Origin: Agaribacillus sp965228415
Lineage (GTDB): Bacteria; Bacteroidota; Bacteroidia; Cytophagales; Cyclobacteriaceae
DNA length: 64,000 nt
Direction: 5' to 3'
Assembly (NCBI GenBank): GCA_965228415.1
Contig: OZ245814.1
Coordinates: 5,022,001-5,086,000 of the forward strand
Shown: positions 44,005 through 52,052 of the stretch, in pieces
How the letters are laid out: the number at the start of each line of letters is the position of its first letter
Position numbering within the stretch: position 1 is the first letter of the stretch
Translations under genes and position numbers: made by a program
Notes under the pieces: generated by a model
Databases searched by the model: none
Seen by the model: the letters and a program-made list of their open reading frames with translations, nothing else
What the model was told of the DNA's origin: nothing

Positions 44005-44895
44005 CTACATATTTTTATCAAAGGATATTTTAATCTGACCAAGCCCATCGGGATTTGGCTCTGAATTTTCAGGATCAGGGTTGGCCGCCTTGGCAAAGGC
44101 ATCTTTTGAGCTTTGTGCCTTGATATTTGTATCCGGGCTTACGGTTTCGGCAAATGATATGGGATCATCACCAAAAGACATATTAAGGTCTTCAAAATCC
44201 TGCTCGGTAATATCCTGAATTTCATCGATATCTTCTTTATCAAGCCCAAGTGCTTTACCAATTTGACGCTGTTGGGTATTTGAATTAGCTTTTATAATCG
44301 CCGTGTCATTATCATATTCAACTTCAAGACTTTGCTCAATGGCCTGTATTTTTTCTGCTGCCCCTGGAGCATTGAGATCAATATTTTGTATGTCCTGCTT
44401 CTTTATTTCCCAATATTCTTTTTCATTCCGTAATTCGTCTTTTCTATATTTAAATGCTTCCAGACGGTACGTCTCAATGTACTGCTGGCTCATACCGGCT
44501 TGCTGAAGCAGGATGATATGCTCAGGATTATTGTAATCTAATCTGCCTTTTCTGTAGAGCGCTTCAAGTTTATCAACGGTCTTGATTGCGTTGTTTACTC
44601 TTTCAATATGCTCATCAATTATATCCAGAAGATCATTCAGGGCATTGCTCATTATGCGCCTTAAACCGTCTTGATCTTTCTTCTTTTTCTCTTCCAGGCG
44701 CTGTTTGATCTCATTGGCGGAGTTGAGTTTCAGATAGCCGTTCTCGACACCTTTAATGTTTTGCTCATGAAGAGTTTTGAGCAACTCTTTCATTTTTTCA
44801 TGAACGCGCTCAACAGCTTTATCAAAACTTTCGGCTTTTTTACCAAAGTTTTGTGATAGCTCGCCTTTTTGAAATAACTGCGCCTGTGCCGCCAT
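44005..44895 (-). CDS. hypothetical coiled-coil protein, 296 aa
   Basis: I start at the ATG at 44895 (MAAQAQLFQK), 7 bp after GGGGA; the longer frame to 44931 has no such site. The protein is highly charged and helical, with coiled-coil regions at about 15-110 and 130-200, an acidic C-terminal half (IDEIQDITEQDFEDLNM) and a low-complexity tail. The family is not recognised. It converges on the exported protein gene by 7 bp and is divergent from the 45077 gene. Confidence 0.65.
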   Translation of the reverse strand: MAAQAQLFQKGELSQNFGKKAESFDKAVERVHEKMKELLKTLHEQNIKGVENGYLKLNSANEIKQRLEEKKKKDQDGLRRIMSNALNDLLDIIDEHIERVNNAIKTVDKLEALYRKGRLDYNNPEHIILLQQAGMSQQYIETYRLEAFKYRKDELRNEKEYWEIKKQDIQNIDLNAPGAAEKIQAIEQSLEVEYDNDTAIIKANSNTQQRQIGKALGLDKEDIDEIQDITEQDFEDLNMSFGDDPISFAETVSPDTNIKAQSSKDAFAKAANPDPENSEPNPDGLGQIKISFDKNM

Positions 44896-45076
44896 ACAAC
44901 TGTCCCCATATATTTTTGTTCTTTGGTACAATTATTATCGCAAAAAAGCTTTTAAGGCTGATTAATTATGGTAAGTATTTTAATAAAATCCAATATATAT
45001 GATCAAAGACGTTTCAGTTAACGCTTTGTAAACAATGGTTTGATAAAATTTGCTACAGAAGGGGAGCTGAGAACCT

Positions 45077-46669
45077 GTGTATAAAATTGCCATAAGACAT
45101 TCAGCCTTAAAGTTCTATGAGACATTGCCAGCGATCTTGCAGGCCAATTTATTGTTTGATCTCGAATGGTTGCCGATTGTGGGCCTAACGTATTTTTCTC
45201 CTGGGAAAGTGAAATTTTATGCAGATAACCGGTTTCATCTAAAATCCCGACGCGGCACAGGCCAATTAAGGTTTATTGACGGTACAATAGTAGATGGGTT
45301 TTTACCTAGTTCTGAAACGCAGCCCAAAGTCATTCATTTGGAGAGAATTGCCGAAATTATTGACGGTAAACCTAATAGAGTATCACCTCCGATAGAAGAA
45401 GGTGATCCATATATTTTTATCAGTGAAAACTGGGTTCAGGAGCAATTGCAAGGGCCATTTATAAAAAAGGCATATGGGAAGGAGCGCATCAGTAAGGCAA
45501 TAGATACCGTTAGCACAACACAAAGCAGTGTGCGGCAAATGTTTTATCAAAATCTTGAGCAAATTAACTACTATTGGAAACACAAAAAAATATTTGGTTA
45601 TACACTTCCATTTCAGAATACAGATTTTCAGAATGATAATGGGTCTATATTCATTTTTGATGCAACAACTTGGTCAAAGAATGATACTCCAAGATTAGAT
45701 CAGGTTCTTAGAAAATTCGAGGGTGTGGAAAAGCCCTTTGTTATCATAAACTTTTTAGATCGCTTATGCCCTAAAAGCTTGGCGCAAGCAGCTTTTATGA
45801 ACCAGATTGTTTACAATGTTACTGAGCACTGGATGGATGTGAACATTGCAGTACTAAATGTTGTAGTGCGTAATGAGCAGGGTGTAGAGCTTTATCAAAA
45901 AGAGCTTGAGCAATATTTCAAACAAACTCCCGCTTCATGGGATGAAACACCCAAGCCATTTACAATGTTCTTATTCCGGCCTCATGTTTGGCCCGAGGAC
46001 GGAGTGAAAAGCCTGCAACTTGGAACTTTGCAAAGAATGGATTTTGATTTGTTTCATGGTTGTGATGGCGACCTCACCGAAGAAGAAAGAAACCAAAGAT
46101 TTAGGTTAAACAGGGATCGTATTATGCATGAAATGTTTGGTATGGCTGGTAAAATGGCAAACCAAGTACGTATGGAAGTGAAAGATTTTCGTGACAAGAA
46201 TGGAAATGAACTTCGTGAGATCATAGACGAGCTTAGACAGCAAGCCGTTGTTATCCGCGTGAGTTCCGGCGAACAAAAAGACTTTTTGGCTGCTTTATAT
46301 TCTTGCGGCAGATTAACGGAACTTGGAATGCCTCATACAGTGGTTTTAAGGACTGATAAAGATAAAGATGATACACCAGATGTGGCTATTTATGATCGAT
46401 CATACCCATATGCATTATCGGCATTTGAAAGCGTAGAGGATTATCTTGATGTTTCCTCGTCCGCTAAGGCGCATTATCTGTGCCACATTTTAAAACCACT
46501 ATATTTAAATCATTTATCGATTATTGAATTCAGCGGAGATAGGGGTTGTGAACGTCTTGAAAAAATGCTTAGGCAATCGGTAGTGGATTTGTTTGGTGAT
46601 AAGCCATTTGTGATTTCAGAAGCACAATTGGTTCATTCTGATACAAAGTTTAATAGGGGTGTAGATTAG
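45077..46669 (+). CDS. hypothetical protein, 530 aa (GTG start)
   Basis: The frame begins with GTG at 45077 and has AGGGGAG upstream; no in-frame ATG occurs nearby. The N-terminal part is strand rich (FDLEWLPIVGLTYF, KVKFYADNRFHL). A central domain contains FIFDATTWSKNDTPRLDQVL and PFVIINFLDRL, and the C-terminal part has a LRTDKDKDDTPDVAIYDRSYPYALS stretch. A metal-dependent or nucleotide-related fold is possible, but I recognise no family. It is followed at once by a truncated 43-residue ORF whose ATG overlaps the stop region. Confidence 0.65.
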   Translation: MYKIAIRHSALKFYETLPAILQANLLFDLEWLPIVGLTYFSPGKVKFYADNRFHLKSRRGTGQLRFIDGTIVDGFLPSSETQPKVIHLERIAEIIDGKPNRVSPPIEEGDPYIFISENWVQEQLQGPFIKKAYGKERISKAIDTVSTTQSSVRQMFYQNLEQINYYWKHKKIFGYTLPFQNTDFQNDNGSIFIFDATTWSKNDTPRLDQVLRKFEGVEKPFVIINFLDRLCPKSLAQAAFMNQIVYNVTEHWMDVNIAVLNVVVRNEQGVELYQKELEQYFKQTPASWDETPKPFTMFLFRPHVWPEDGVKSLQLGTLQRMDFDLFHGCDGDLTEEERNQRFRLNRDRIMHEMFGMAGKMANQVRMEVKDFRDKNGNELREIIDELRQQAVVIRVSSGEQKDFLAALYSCGRLTELGMPHTVVLRTDKDKDDTPDVAIYDRSYPYALSAFESVEDYLDVSSSAKAHYLCHILKPLYLNHLSIIEFSGDRGCERLEKMLRQSVVDLFGDKPFVISEAQLVHSDTKFNRGVD

Positions 46670-46801
46670 ATGGCTGCATATAGTAACTATGTAGAAATAA
46701 CAGATGATATCTGGGAAGAGCTTATCCATCACAAAGAAAGAACCGGTGTAGGCTCCTGCCGCTTATTCTTACAAATATATTTACAACCAATGGTTCTGTA
46801 G
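46670..46801 (+). pseudogene. truncated N-terminus of an HTH-type protein
   Basis: An ATG directly after the stop of the 45077 gene begins MAAYSNYVEITDDIWEELI, then HHKERTGVGSCRLFL, and stops after 43 residues. The TGVGxxxLL-type segment resembles the start of a small plasmid helix-turn-helix protein. The rest is missing, so this is probably a gene broken by recombination, though a genuine 43-residue protein cannot be excluded. Confidence 0.4.
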
Positions 46802-46928
46802 TCACAACTGATGCGTGTGCAAGCGATTGAAACTTCTACATTAAATTGAAAAAAATATTAAAACAAGACTGTTTTTCGAAAAGTTTTTGTGTCCAAGTTA
46901 AGCGAAAATCCCCCACACACTAAAACTA

Positions 46929-46960
46929 AAACAGCGGCCTTTACGGTCGCTGTTTCTTTT
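46929..46960 (+). terminator. strong rho-independent terminator
   Basis: An 11-bp stem (46929-46939 with 46945-46955, one G-U pair, 5-nt loop) is followed by CTTTTT. It ends plus-strand transcription from the 45077 region. Confidence 0.85.
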
Positions 46961-46961
46961 T

Positions 46962-46997
46962 GTAAAAAGAGCGCCCCCTGAAAGCTCAAAGGGCGCT
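46962..46997 (-). terminator. terminator of the 47022 regulator gene
   Basis: A 7-bp GC stem (AGCGCCC 46970-46976 with GGGCGCT 46991-46997, 14-nt loop) is followed on the minus strand by TCTTTTT. It lies directly after the minus-strand XRE gene and opposite the plus-strand terminator, so the two transcripts converge here. Confidence 0.75.
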
Positions 46998-47021
46998 TTG
47001 TAGTTTACAGGGAGGCTGGTT

Positions 47022-47399
47022 TTATCCGTTCTTCTCAAGGGCTTCGCCCAGGAATGAGACAAGGGCATAGAGATGTATGCGCAGCTCATCCGGGAATTCT
47101 CGCCATAGATCATCAATGGATTGAGTTTCTTCGCAGTCCAGGAAAAATCTTAAAAGCCTTGATTGATTTTCATCAAAGAAATATGTCCAGGGCACTTCGA
47201 AGATATCCATAAGCTGGTTAAGCCTGGCGGCTGATATACGGTTTTGCCCCAGCTCGTATTTTTGAACCTGTTGATAACTTAAATCCATCTGGCGCCCCAC
47301 ATCGCTCAAAGATAATCCTCTGGCGTTGCGAATCTGCCGGATGCATTTCCCAATTTTGATATCATCTGTACCGGCAGACGGCCTTGGTCTTCTTTTCAT
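47022..47399 (-). CDS. XRE-family regulator, alphaproteobacterial style
   Basis: I start at the ATG at 47399 (MKRRPRPSAG), 5 bp after GGGGGAG. The 125-residue protein has an XRE domain with the sequence order IGKCIRQIRNARGLSLSDV, LSYQQVQKYELGQNRISAARL and VPWTYFF, which closely follows regulators common in Alphaproteobacteria. The C-terminal helix may dimerise. It is divergent from another XRE gene at 47537, and each has one copy of the same operator upstream. Confidence 0.88.
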   Translation of the reverse strand: MKRRPRPSAGTDDIKIGKCIRQIRNARGLSLSDVGRQMDLSYQQVQKYELGQNRISAARLNQLMDIFEVPWTYFFDENQSRLLRFFLDCEETQSIDDLWREFPDELRIHLYALVSFLGEALEKNG

Positions 47400-47421
47400 A
47401 AGCTCCCCCATACATTTAAAA

Positions 47422-47502
47422 TATACTACTTCTGGTATAATTCATACTAGCTAGAGCTTAATTGTCAAACAGTTATTGTGGAAATATACCACTTCCGGTA
47501 TA
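47422..47502. promoter_or_regulatory. divergent promoters with paired operators
   Basis: Two 18-bp copies of a palindromic site (TATACtACTTCtGGTATA at 47422-47439 and TATACCACTTCCGGTATA at 47485-47502) lie one before each divergent XRE gene. On the minus strand TTGACA (47463-47468) and TATGAA (47441-47446) are 16 bp apart. On the plus strand TTGTGG (47477-47482) and TATAAA (47499-47504) are 16 bp apart. These are sigma70-like promoters, and the operators overlap the spacer or -10 regions. Confidence 0.7.
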
Positions 47503-47536
47503 AATCATATTCTTAATAGAGGAGATGTTATAAAAA

Positions 47537-48175
47537 ATGGCTTTAACGTCAAAACAGGTGCGTGCCGCTCGGGGTCTTGTGGATGTTAGTCAAGATGATA
47601 TACACAGAGCCACAGGTTTGACTCAGGGCAGGATTTCTCTGTTTGAGAAGGGAAAGGTGGGGTTAACATCAGATAACCTTCTGATCCTTCAGAAATATTT
47701 TGAAAATCTAGGCGTTGAATTTACGGCTTATAACGGCGTTAGGGATAGGCCCGAAGACCAGGTTATACTGTATAAAGGCGCTAGTGAATTTGTTGATTTC
47801 CTTCATGATGTTTATTACACGGTAAAAACCGGATCAAAGGATGTTGTTGTTAACAATGTCTCAGAGGATTTATTCCTGCATTGGGAGGGTGATTACGCCG
47901 AGACGCATAAGAGCCGGATGATTGAGGCTGGCGCGCGGTTTAGAATTATTGTTCAAGAGGGTGATGATAATTTCATTGCCTCTGATTATGCGGAATATAA
48001 ATGGTCGCCTTCGTTTAGCACAATTTCTTATTATGTTTATGGAGACCGAACCGGCCTCATAAATTTTCAGAAGAACAATGTCACTGTTCATGTGACCAGA
48101 AGTGAGGATATTGCTGATTATTTCAGGAATGAATTTCAAAAAGTGTGGGATCTTTCGAGAGTCCCGCATGAATGA
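47537..48175 (+). CDS. XRE regulator with C-terminal sensor-like domain
   Basis: The 212-residue protein has an N-terminal XRE domain (KQVRAARGLVDVSQDDIHRATGL and a recognition helix GRISLFEKGKV) and a C-terminal domain of about 140 residues beginning EFVDFLHDVYYTV. That part has strand and helix segments (RMIEAGARFRIIVQEGDDN, FQKNNVTVHVTRSEDIADYF) reminiscent of phospholipase D-like sensor domains of TrmB-type regulators. GAGGAG precedes the ATG. The stop overlaps the start of the methyltransferase gene by 4 bp, so the pair is translationally coupled. Confidence 0.82.
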   Translation: MALTSKQVRAARGLVDVSQDDIHRATGLTQGRISLFEKGKVGLTSDNLLILQKYFENLGVEFTAYNGVRDRPEDQVILYKGASEFVDFLHDVYYTVKTGSKDVVVNNVSEDLFLHWEGDYAETHKSRMIEAGARFRIIVQEGDDNFIASDYAEYKWSPSFSTISYYVYGDRTGLINFQKNNVTVHVTRSEDIADYFRNEFQKVWDLSRVPHE

Positions 48176-49080
48176 ATGAAGAGTTAATCAAGGATTTTGA
48201 AGATTTACGCAGTAGGAAGCGCGCCGGTCACATGGGGCGCTGGGAGTACTCCTATCCCCTGCAAGATCACGATAAAGTCGGCGGTATAAGTCTGTGGGCA
48301 GAATTTCTAAAAACGCATCCTGAATACTACTTGGCGCTGGCTGAAAAACGCATAGCGTCAAAAGCCGCAACCCATCTTACCCGCTATATAGATGAGCCGC
48401 TTTCTCTCATTGGTCTTGGGACGGGAGATAAAGAGCATTTCAAGGCAAAAGAGCTTTCGCTGGTTTCGAAGTTTAGCCGGGTTGCCGAGATTATCAGCCT
48501 GGATAAGGAGGGTCGGTATGTCATGTCTTCCCTTGAAGCAGCCAGAGAAGCAAGGCCGGAGGCTACCCTGCGTGGAAAATGTTTGGATTTTTTTAAAAAT
48601 TTCAGTGTTTCGCCGTCTTACATACCATTTGCCGCTATGTTTGGCGGCACGCTTTTTAACGAGGAAGGGTTTGTGCAGGATGGGCCGCCCGTTGAGGTGA
48701 CAACCCGGCGCTTGAAAATTATTCGTGACGGCATAAAGCGTGGGCATTTCTTTATCACGGTTGATACCAATCAAGACAAGGACAAAATTGAAAAAGCGTA
48801 TATGGGTCAGGCCGCTTTTGCTCGCAATCTTGTGCATTTGATCAACAGAGATACGCCTTATAGCTTTGATTACGATCAAAGCCGATTTCGGGTTGAATGG
48901 CACCCTAAGTCCCATCTTCTGGCCCATTATTTAACTTTGGACGGTGAAGAGTTTCATTTCAATAATTCTTACAAGCTGCCGCAGGAAATATTTTTGAATT
49001 GTGCTGAACAAGCCGAGTTTAAACCAATTTACAGCATCAATGTGAATGGTATTGTGGGATATCTTATGCAAACAGCATAG
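48172..49080 (+). CDS. EgtD-like SAM-dependent methyltransferase
   Basis: The 302-residue protein follows the L-histidine N-alpha-methyltransferase (EgtD/Methyltransf_33) pattern: PEYYLALAEKRI near residue 50, the SAM-binding SLIGLGTGDKEHF at 78-90, and the late FFITVDTNQDKDKIEKAY, FARNLVHLINRD and FRVEWHPKSHLLAHYLTL segments. Family members methylate histidine or related amino acids, as in ergothioneine or diphthamide-like chemistry. No EgtB or other ergothioneine genes are present. The ATGA overlap with an XRE-sensor gene suggests the methyltransferase works with, or is controlled by, that regulator. Confidence 0.72.
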   Translation: MNEELIKDFEDLRSRKRAGHMGRWEYSYPLQDHDKVGGISLWAEFLKTHPEYYLALAEKRIASKAATHLTRYIDEPLSLIGLGTGDKEHFKAKELSLVSKFSRVAEIISLDKEGRYVMSSLEAAREARPEATLRGKCLDFFKNFSVSPSYIPFAAMFGGTLFNEEGFVQDGPPVEVTTRRLKIIRDGIKRGHFFITVDTNQDKDKIEKAYMGQAAFARNLVHLINRDTPYSFDYDQSRFRVEWHPKSHLLAHYLTLDGEEFHFNNSYKLPQEIFLNCAEQAEFKPIYSINVNGIVGYLMQTA

Positions 49081-49157
49081 TAACTCAAACAAAGCAAAAT
49101 AGCCTTACGTAAATATAATTAATAAAAAAAGCCAACGCTCGAAATTGTCGCAAATCT

Positions 49158-49661
49158 TCATGCGGTTCCACGATCCAACGGTGGATAATCCTTATCATCC
49201 AGCCCGAAATCATTTTTCAGTTTGCACCTGATCTCTTCGTATTCTGTCCTCGCTGTTAGCATCTGCAAAATAAGCTGGTCATAAATTTTCATCTGCTCAG
49301 TCACCGGGACGTCCTGACCTTGCGCCGCTTTGGTGATCAAAGCGATTTTGTTAGGGGCCTGTTTTCTTCGCAGTTTAATAAGCCTTCCTACCCATACTGC
49401 CGTCATCGCAAGCAACACTAAAAAGCATGCTGTTATCCAGGTAAACGTGCGTTGCTGCTTTTTTAATAATGCTTCCAATGATTGAATTTCCTGTTCACAT
49501 TGCTTGTTTTTACCCGCATGATGGCCGGAATTTACGGCTGGGGGTTCGGCGGTCACCGCTGGATAGTTTTCCCTTTCCGTTAAGAGGTTTTGTACCGGCT
49601 GCGTCTTTGAGCTTCCCCAAGTCAACAAAGAGAACAAAAGGTAAATGTAAGCTTTAAACAT
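49158..49661 (-). CDS. small membrane protein with coiled coil, 167 aa
   Basis: The N-terminus resembles a signal peptide or anchor (AYIYLLFSLLTWG). A coiled-coil segment (EIQSLEALLKKQQRTF) leads to a clear membrane helix (WITACFLVLLAMTAVWVG, about 75-93) and a basic, helical C-terminal tail. It has no Shine-Dalgarno sequence, so it fits the Bacteroidota-style part of the element. The family is not recognised. Confidence 0.6.
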   Translation of the reverse strand: MFKAYIYLLFSLLTWGSSKTQPVQNLLTERENYPAVTAEPPAVNSGHHAGKNKQCEQEIQSLEALLKKQQRTFTWITACFLVLLAMTAVWVGRLIKLRRKQAPNKIALITKAAQGQDVPVTEQMKIYDQLILQMLTARTEYEEIRCKLKNDFGLDDKDYPPLDRGTA

Positions 49662-49858
49662 CAGCCTAGAAAGCGCGTAACGATGATTTTACTGAATAAA
49701 CAAAAAAAGGGTTATTGCGGGCTTGCTTCCCAAAACTAAAAACCAAAGATCTATTTCAATAACCTCTTTAAAGATAAGAAAATGAGTGCAATTGTCCTAT
49801 TTTTGCTTGCGTTTTATTGAGAACTTAAACGCTTTCGAAGCTTCATTTGAACCTTCTG

Positions 49859-50089
49859 TTATTGCTTGTTGGACAGGTAGATTTTAACCTGGTCTACAAG
49901 GTAGCCAGGTTCTATGCCTAGACCATCGGCAAGTTTCAGAATAATTTCCAGACCGGGCTTACGCAAACCCCTTTCGTAGAGTGACACAGTTGTACGATCA
50001 AGATTAGCTTTATAGGCAAGCTCAATCTGAGTAATGTTTCGTTTTTTCCTTTCTTGTCTTAGGACAATGCCGAAGGCTTCTTTTATCAT
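49859..50089 (-). CDS. XRE-family regulator, 76 aa
   Basis: A minimal Cro/C1-type helix-turn-helix: FGIVLRQERKKRNITQIELAYKANLDRTTVSLYERG in pieces, then KPGLEIILKLADGLGIEPGYLV. It is a probable repressor of cargo genes in this part of the element; no operator is obvious. Confidence 0.85.
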   Translation of the reverse strand: MIKEAFGIVLRQERKKRNITQIELAYKANLDRTTVSLYERGLRKPGLEIILKLADGLGIEPGYLVDQVKIYLSNKQ

Positions 50090-50256
50090 GTAATGCGGAC
50101 TATTATCCGCCTTAATGTAACGGGGCCGAACGCCAGTTCAAACGGACAATTGCACTCATTTTTGTTTTTAACTCTTCGCTAAGGACATGCCTGATTGTGA
50201 TACATGGCTCCCCCTGCCGAGACATTTGATCAAGGTTTCTAATCCGGTTTGGGCGT

Positions 50257-50406
50257 CTAAAATTGGGTCATTATAAATCCGGTCATGGCAGCAAGATAGC
50301 TGAACAACAAACCGGCGATAATATAAAGATATTGCGAGCTGTTCAGAAAGGTTTCGATCTCGATTAGGCGGAGTTCAACTTTTTGAAGTTTTTCCTGGTC
50401 GTTCAT
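50257..50406 (-). CDS. small membrane protein, 49 aa
   Basis: A short frame begins MNDQEKLQKVELRLIEIET at 50406, followed by one hydrophobic helix (YLYIIAGLLFSYLAAMTGFI) and a stop. The coiled-coil head plus single membrane helix is a realistic small protein. No Shine-Dalgarno sequence is seen. It resembles phage or element accessory proteins in size only. Confidence 0.5.
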   Translation of the reverse strand: MNDQEKLQKVELRLIEIETFLNSSQYLYIIAGLLFSYLAAMTGFIMTQF

Positions 50407-50460
50407 AGTTTAAAAAATTAAGGTGATCGGTAGATTAAAAAGTATTTTAAGATATGAAAA

Positions 50461-50637
50461 TTAGTTCACTTCTCGATTTTCTTTGCGAACATAATTTACC
50501 TTTTGGGCTATGCCTGGATTTTCTTTTAAAAATTTTGCCAGTGTTCGAACGTCCGTAAAGTTCTTGCGCATTTTATTTCCTGACTGATATTCGATATCCA
50601 TCCAAATCTCTACCGATTTTACGCTCTCTTGTAGCAT
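50461..50637 (-). CDS. hypothetical small protein, 58 aa
   Basis: A short basic protein (MLQESVKSVEIWMDIEYQS, then RTLAKFLKENPGIAQKVNYV) whose ATG overlaps the TAA of the upstream 119-residue gene as TAATG. The overlap supports translation. It contains a helical segment like those in small host-take-over or regulatory proteins, but no family is recognised. Confidence 0.5.
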   Translation of the reverse strand: MLQESVKSVEIWMDIEYQSGNKMRKNFTDVRTLAKFLKENPGIAQKVNYVRKENREVN

Positions 50638-50996
50638 TAGCTATAAATTGGTTTGAAAAACGTTGGGTACTTGTAAATATCGGCTTCGGTAAAAGTTACA
50701 TGTTCCTTTAGGGTAAGTATTCCTTGTTCAAGGTGGTAGAAAAACGTTGCTTTGGCAAAGGGAAACGGTTTCATGATCTGCACCGCCTTTATAGGTTTGT
50801 CCGGAAAATACGGATGGATATACAGCGTATCAGGTTCACATTTTCGCTTGTATGGCTTGTAGATCGGTGATTTGTCGCCACCTGCATAATTGGTGCGACA
50901 AAATTGTATATAAGGATCTTCACTATTCTTCTTGTACAACCAGGTGAAGTTTCTAGGCACAAAGCCTCCCTTCAGCAGACTGCCGTAAGTTCTCAT
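50637..50996 (-). CDS. hypothetical protein, 119 aa
   Basis: A small aromatic-rich protein (MRTYGSLLKGGF, YIQFCRTNYAGG, LYIHPYFPDKPIKAV) with mostly strand-like segments and no signal peptide. The family is not recognised. It is translationally coupled to the downstream 58-residue gene. Confidence 0.6.
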   Translation of the reverse strand: MRTYGSLLKGGFVPRNFTWLYKKNSEDPYIQFCRTNYAGGDKSPIYKPYKRKCEPDTLYIHPYFPDKPIKAVQIMKPFPFAKATFFYHLEQGILTLKEHVTFTEADIYKYPTFFKPIYS

Positions 50997-51051
50997 GGTG
51001 CTAAATGGTTCAGTTTATACTAAGTTAATTAGTAACTACTAAAGTTCGAAA

Positions 51052-51495
51052 TTATTTAACTAAAAAATTTAGCAAAGGGTTGTTTTCGCTAGGCATATCC
51101 CAGACAAAATAATCGACATGGGTTGGGGTATCGACTATCAATATTTCTTCTGATTTTACTAGGACAAAAACGGTTAGCCCAAATTGAATAAACCACTCCG
51201 TCATGTGTGTATCACCGCAATCTGTTATTTTCCAGCATGAGATTAGCTCAGCATTTTTCCTGATGAACATTAATCTTTCCTCGGTTGATAAATCAAAAAA
51301 CGCGTCTTTAGTTGTGATAAGATCCTCAACTTCCCAGCCTTCAGTACCATCGTGCGGCCAAAGCCCATCATCATAGCTTATGGAATGTCTTTCGCTGAAC
51401 TGATTTTTTAATCCTTGCAGCTTGACAGGTTTAAGCTTTTTAAGAATGCCCTTGTCCGATTCCAGCAGTTTGTATTGAAAGGAAACCTGTTTCAT
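51052..51495 (-). CDS. hypothetical protein, 147 aa
   Basis: The protein has no membrane segments and a mixed alpha/beta character (FFDLSTEERLMFIRKNAELI; WFIQFGLTVFVLVKSEEILIV). Its start overlaps the stop of the next gene upstream by 4 bp, so the two form an operon. The family is not recognised. Confidence 0.6.
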   Translation of the reverse strand: MKQVSFQYKLLESDKGILKKLKPVKLQGLKNQFSERHSISYDDGLWPHDGTEGWEVEDLITTKDAFFDLSTEERLMFIRKNAELISCWKITDCGDTHMTEWFIQFGLTVFVLVKSEEILIVDTPTHVDYFVWDMPSENNPLLNFLVK

Positions 51496-51992
51496 TTAAA
51501 TGATGGTTGGTTAAGCTCTGATCTGAAAACATAGAAGGAACTTTCGTTGTTGGTGGTAAATAAGAGGCTTCCGGTGGAATTGGCTATCAGTTTTTCTATG
51601 TCGCTGTTGCTGATAAATTCATCCTGATACTGAAAGTGTACGCACTGGAAGTAAGCCCGGATATTGTTTAATGCTGTTGGAATGCTTTGCTTGCTATAGG
51701 TGCCCAATATTGAGCCCAACCCATTGACCAAATCCCCCTCAACGAATGTAAAAATCGTGCTGTCTTCTTTCTTTTTGAATTCCAGCTTTATGTCAGGCCG
51801 GGGTTTCATATTGATCGGATTGTCGTTCTTGTCCAGTTCACATTCAAACCATAATCCATTTGGCCCGTCCCAATTTTCAGATATCCTTCTGGCCTCAACC
51901 TCGGAACCGGCGCTTCTGTAAGGAGGATTATCTACAGAATAATCATCCTCATCGTTGATATCGAAAAAAAGGAAAAATTTCTTAGGTGACAC
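51492..51992 (-). CDS. hypothetical protein, 166 aa
   Basis: An acidic globular protein (FFDINDEDDYSVDN; IFTFVEGDLVNGLGSIL; GSLLFTTNNESSFYVF). It overlaps the following 147-residue gene by 4 bp. Its start lies 60 bp from the divergent SRAP gene at 52053, and promoters for both must lie in that gap. The family is not recognised. Confidence 0.6.
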   Translation of the reverse strand: MSPKKFFLFFDINDEDDYSVDNPPYRSAGSEVEARRISENWDGPNGLWFECELDKNDNPINMKPRPDIKLEFKKKEDSTIFTFVEGDLVNGLGSILGTYSKQSIPTALNNIRAYFQCVHFQYQDEFISNSDIEKLIANSTGSLLFTTNNESSFYVFRSELNQPSFK

Positions 51993-52052
51993 TCGAAATT
52001 ATCGATTATTTATAGTAACTTATAACCGAACCGTTAGTGAATATAATAAGAA

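Larger units (their letters stand above)
25252..49080. mobile_element. candidate nested plasmid-derived segment of proteobacterial style
   Basis: Most genes from about 25.6 to 49.1 kb have good Shine-Dalgarno sequences, unlike genes on either side. They include plasmid maintenance and DNA-processing families (ParB/RepB, DUF932, DUF3991-TOPRIM, RadC, SSB-like) often clustered on alphaproteobacterial plasmids. A large serine recombinase lies within it. No terminal repeats were found, so both edges are approximate. Confidence 0.45.
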
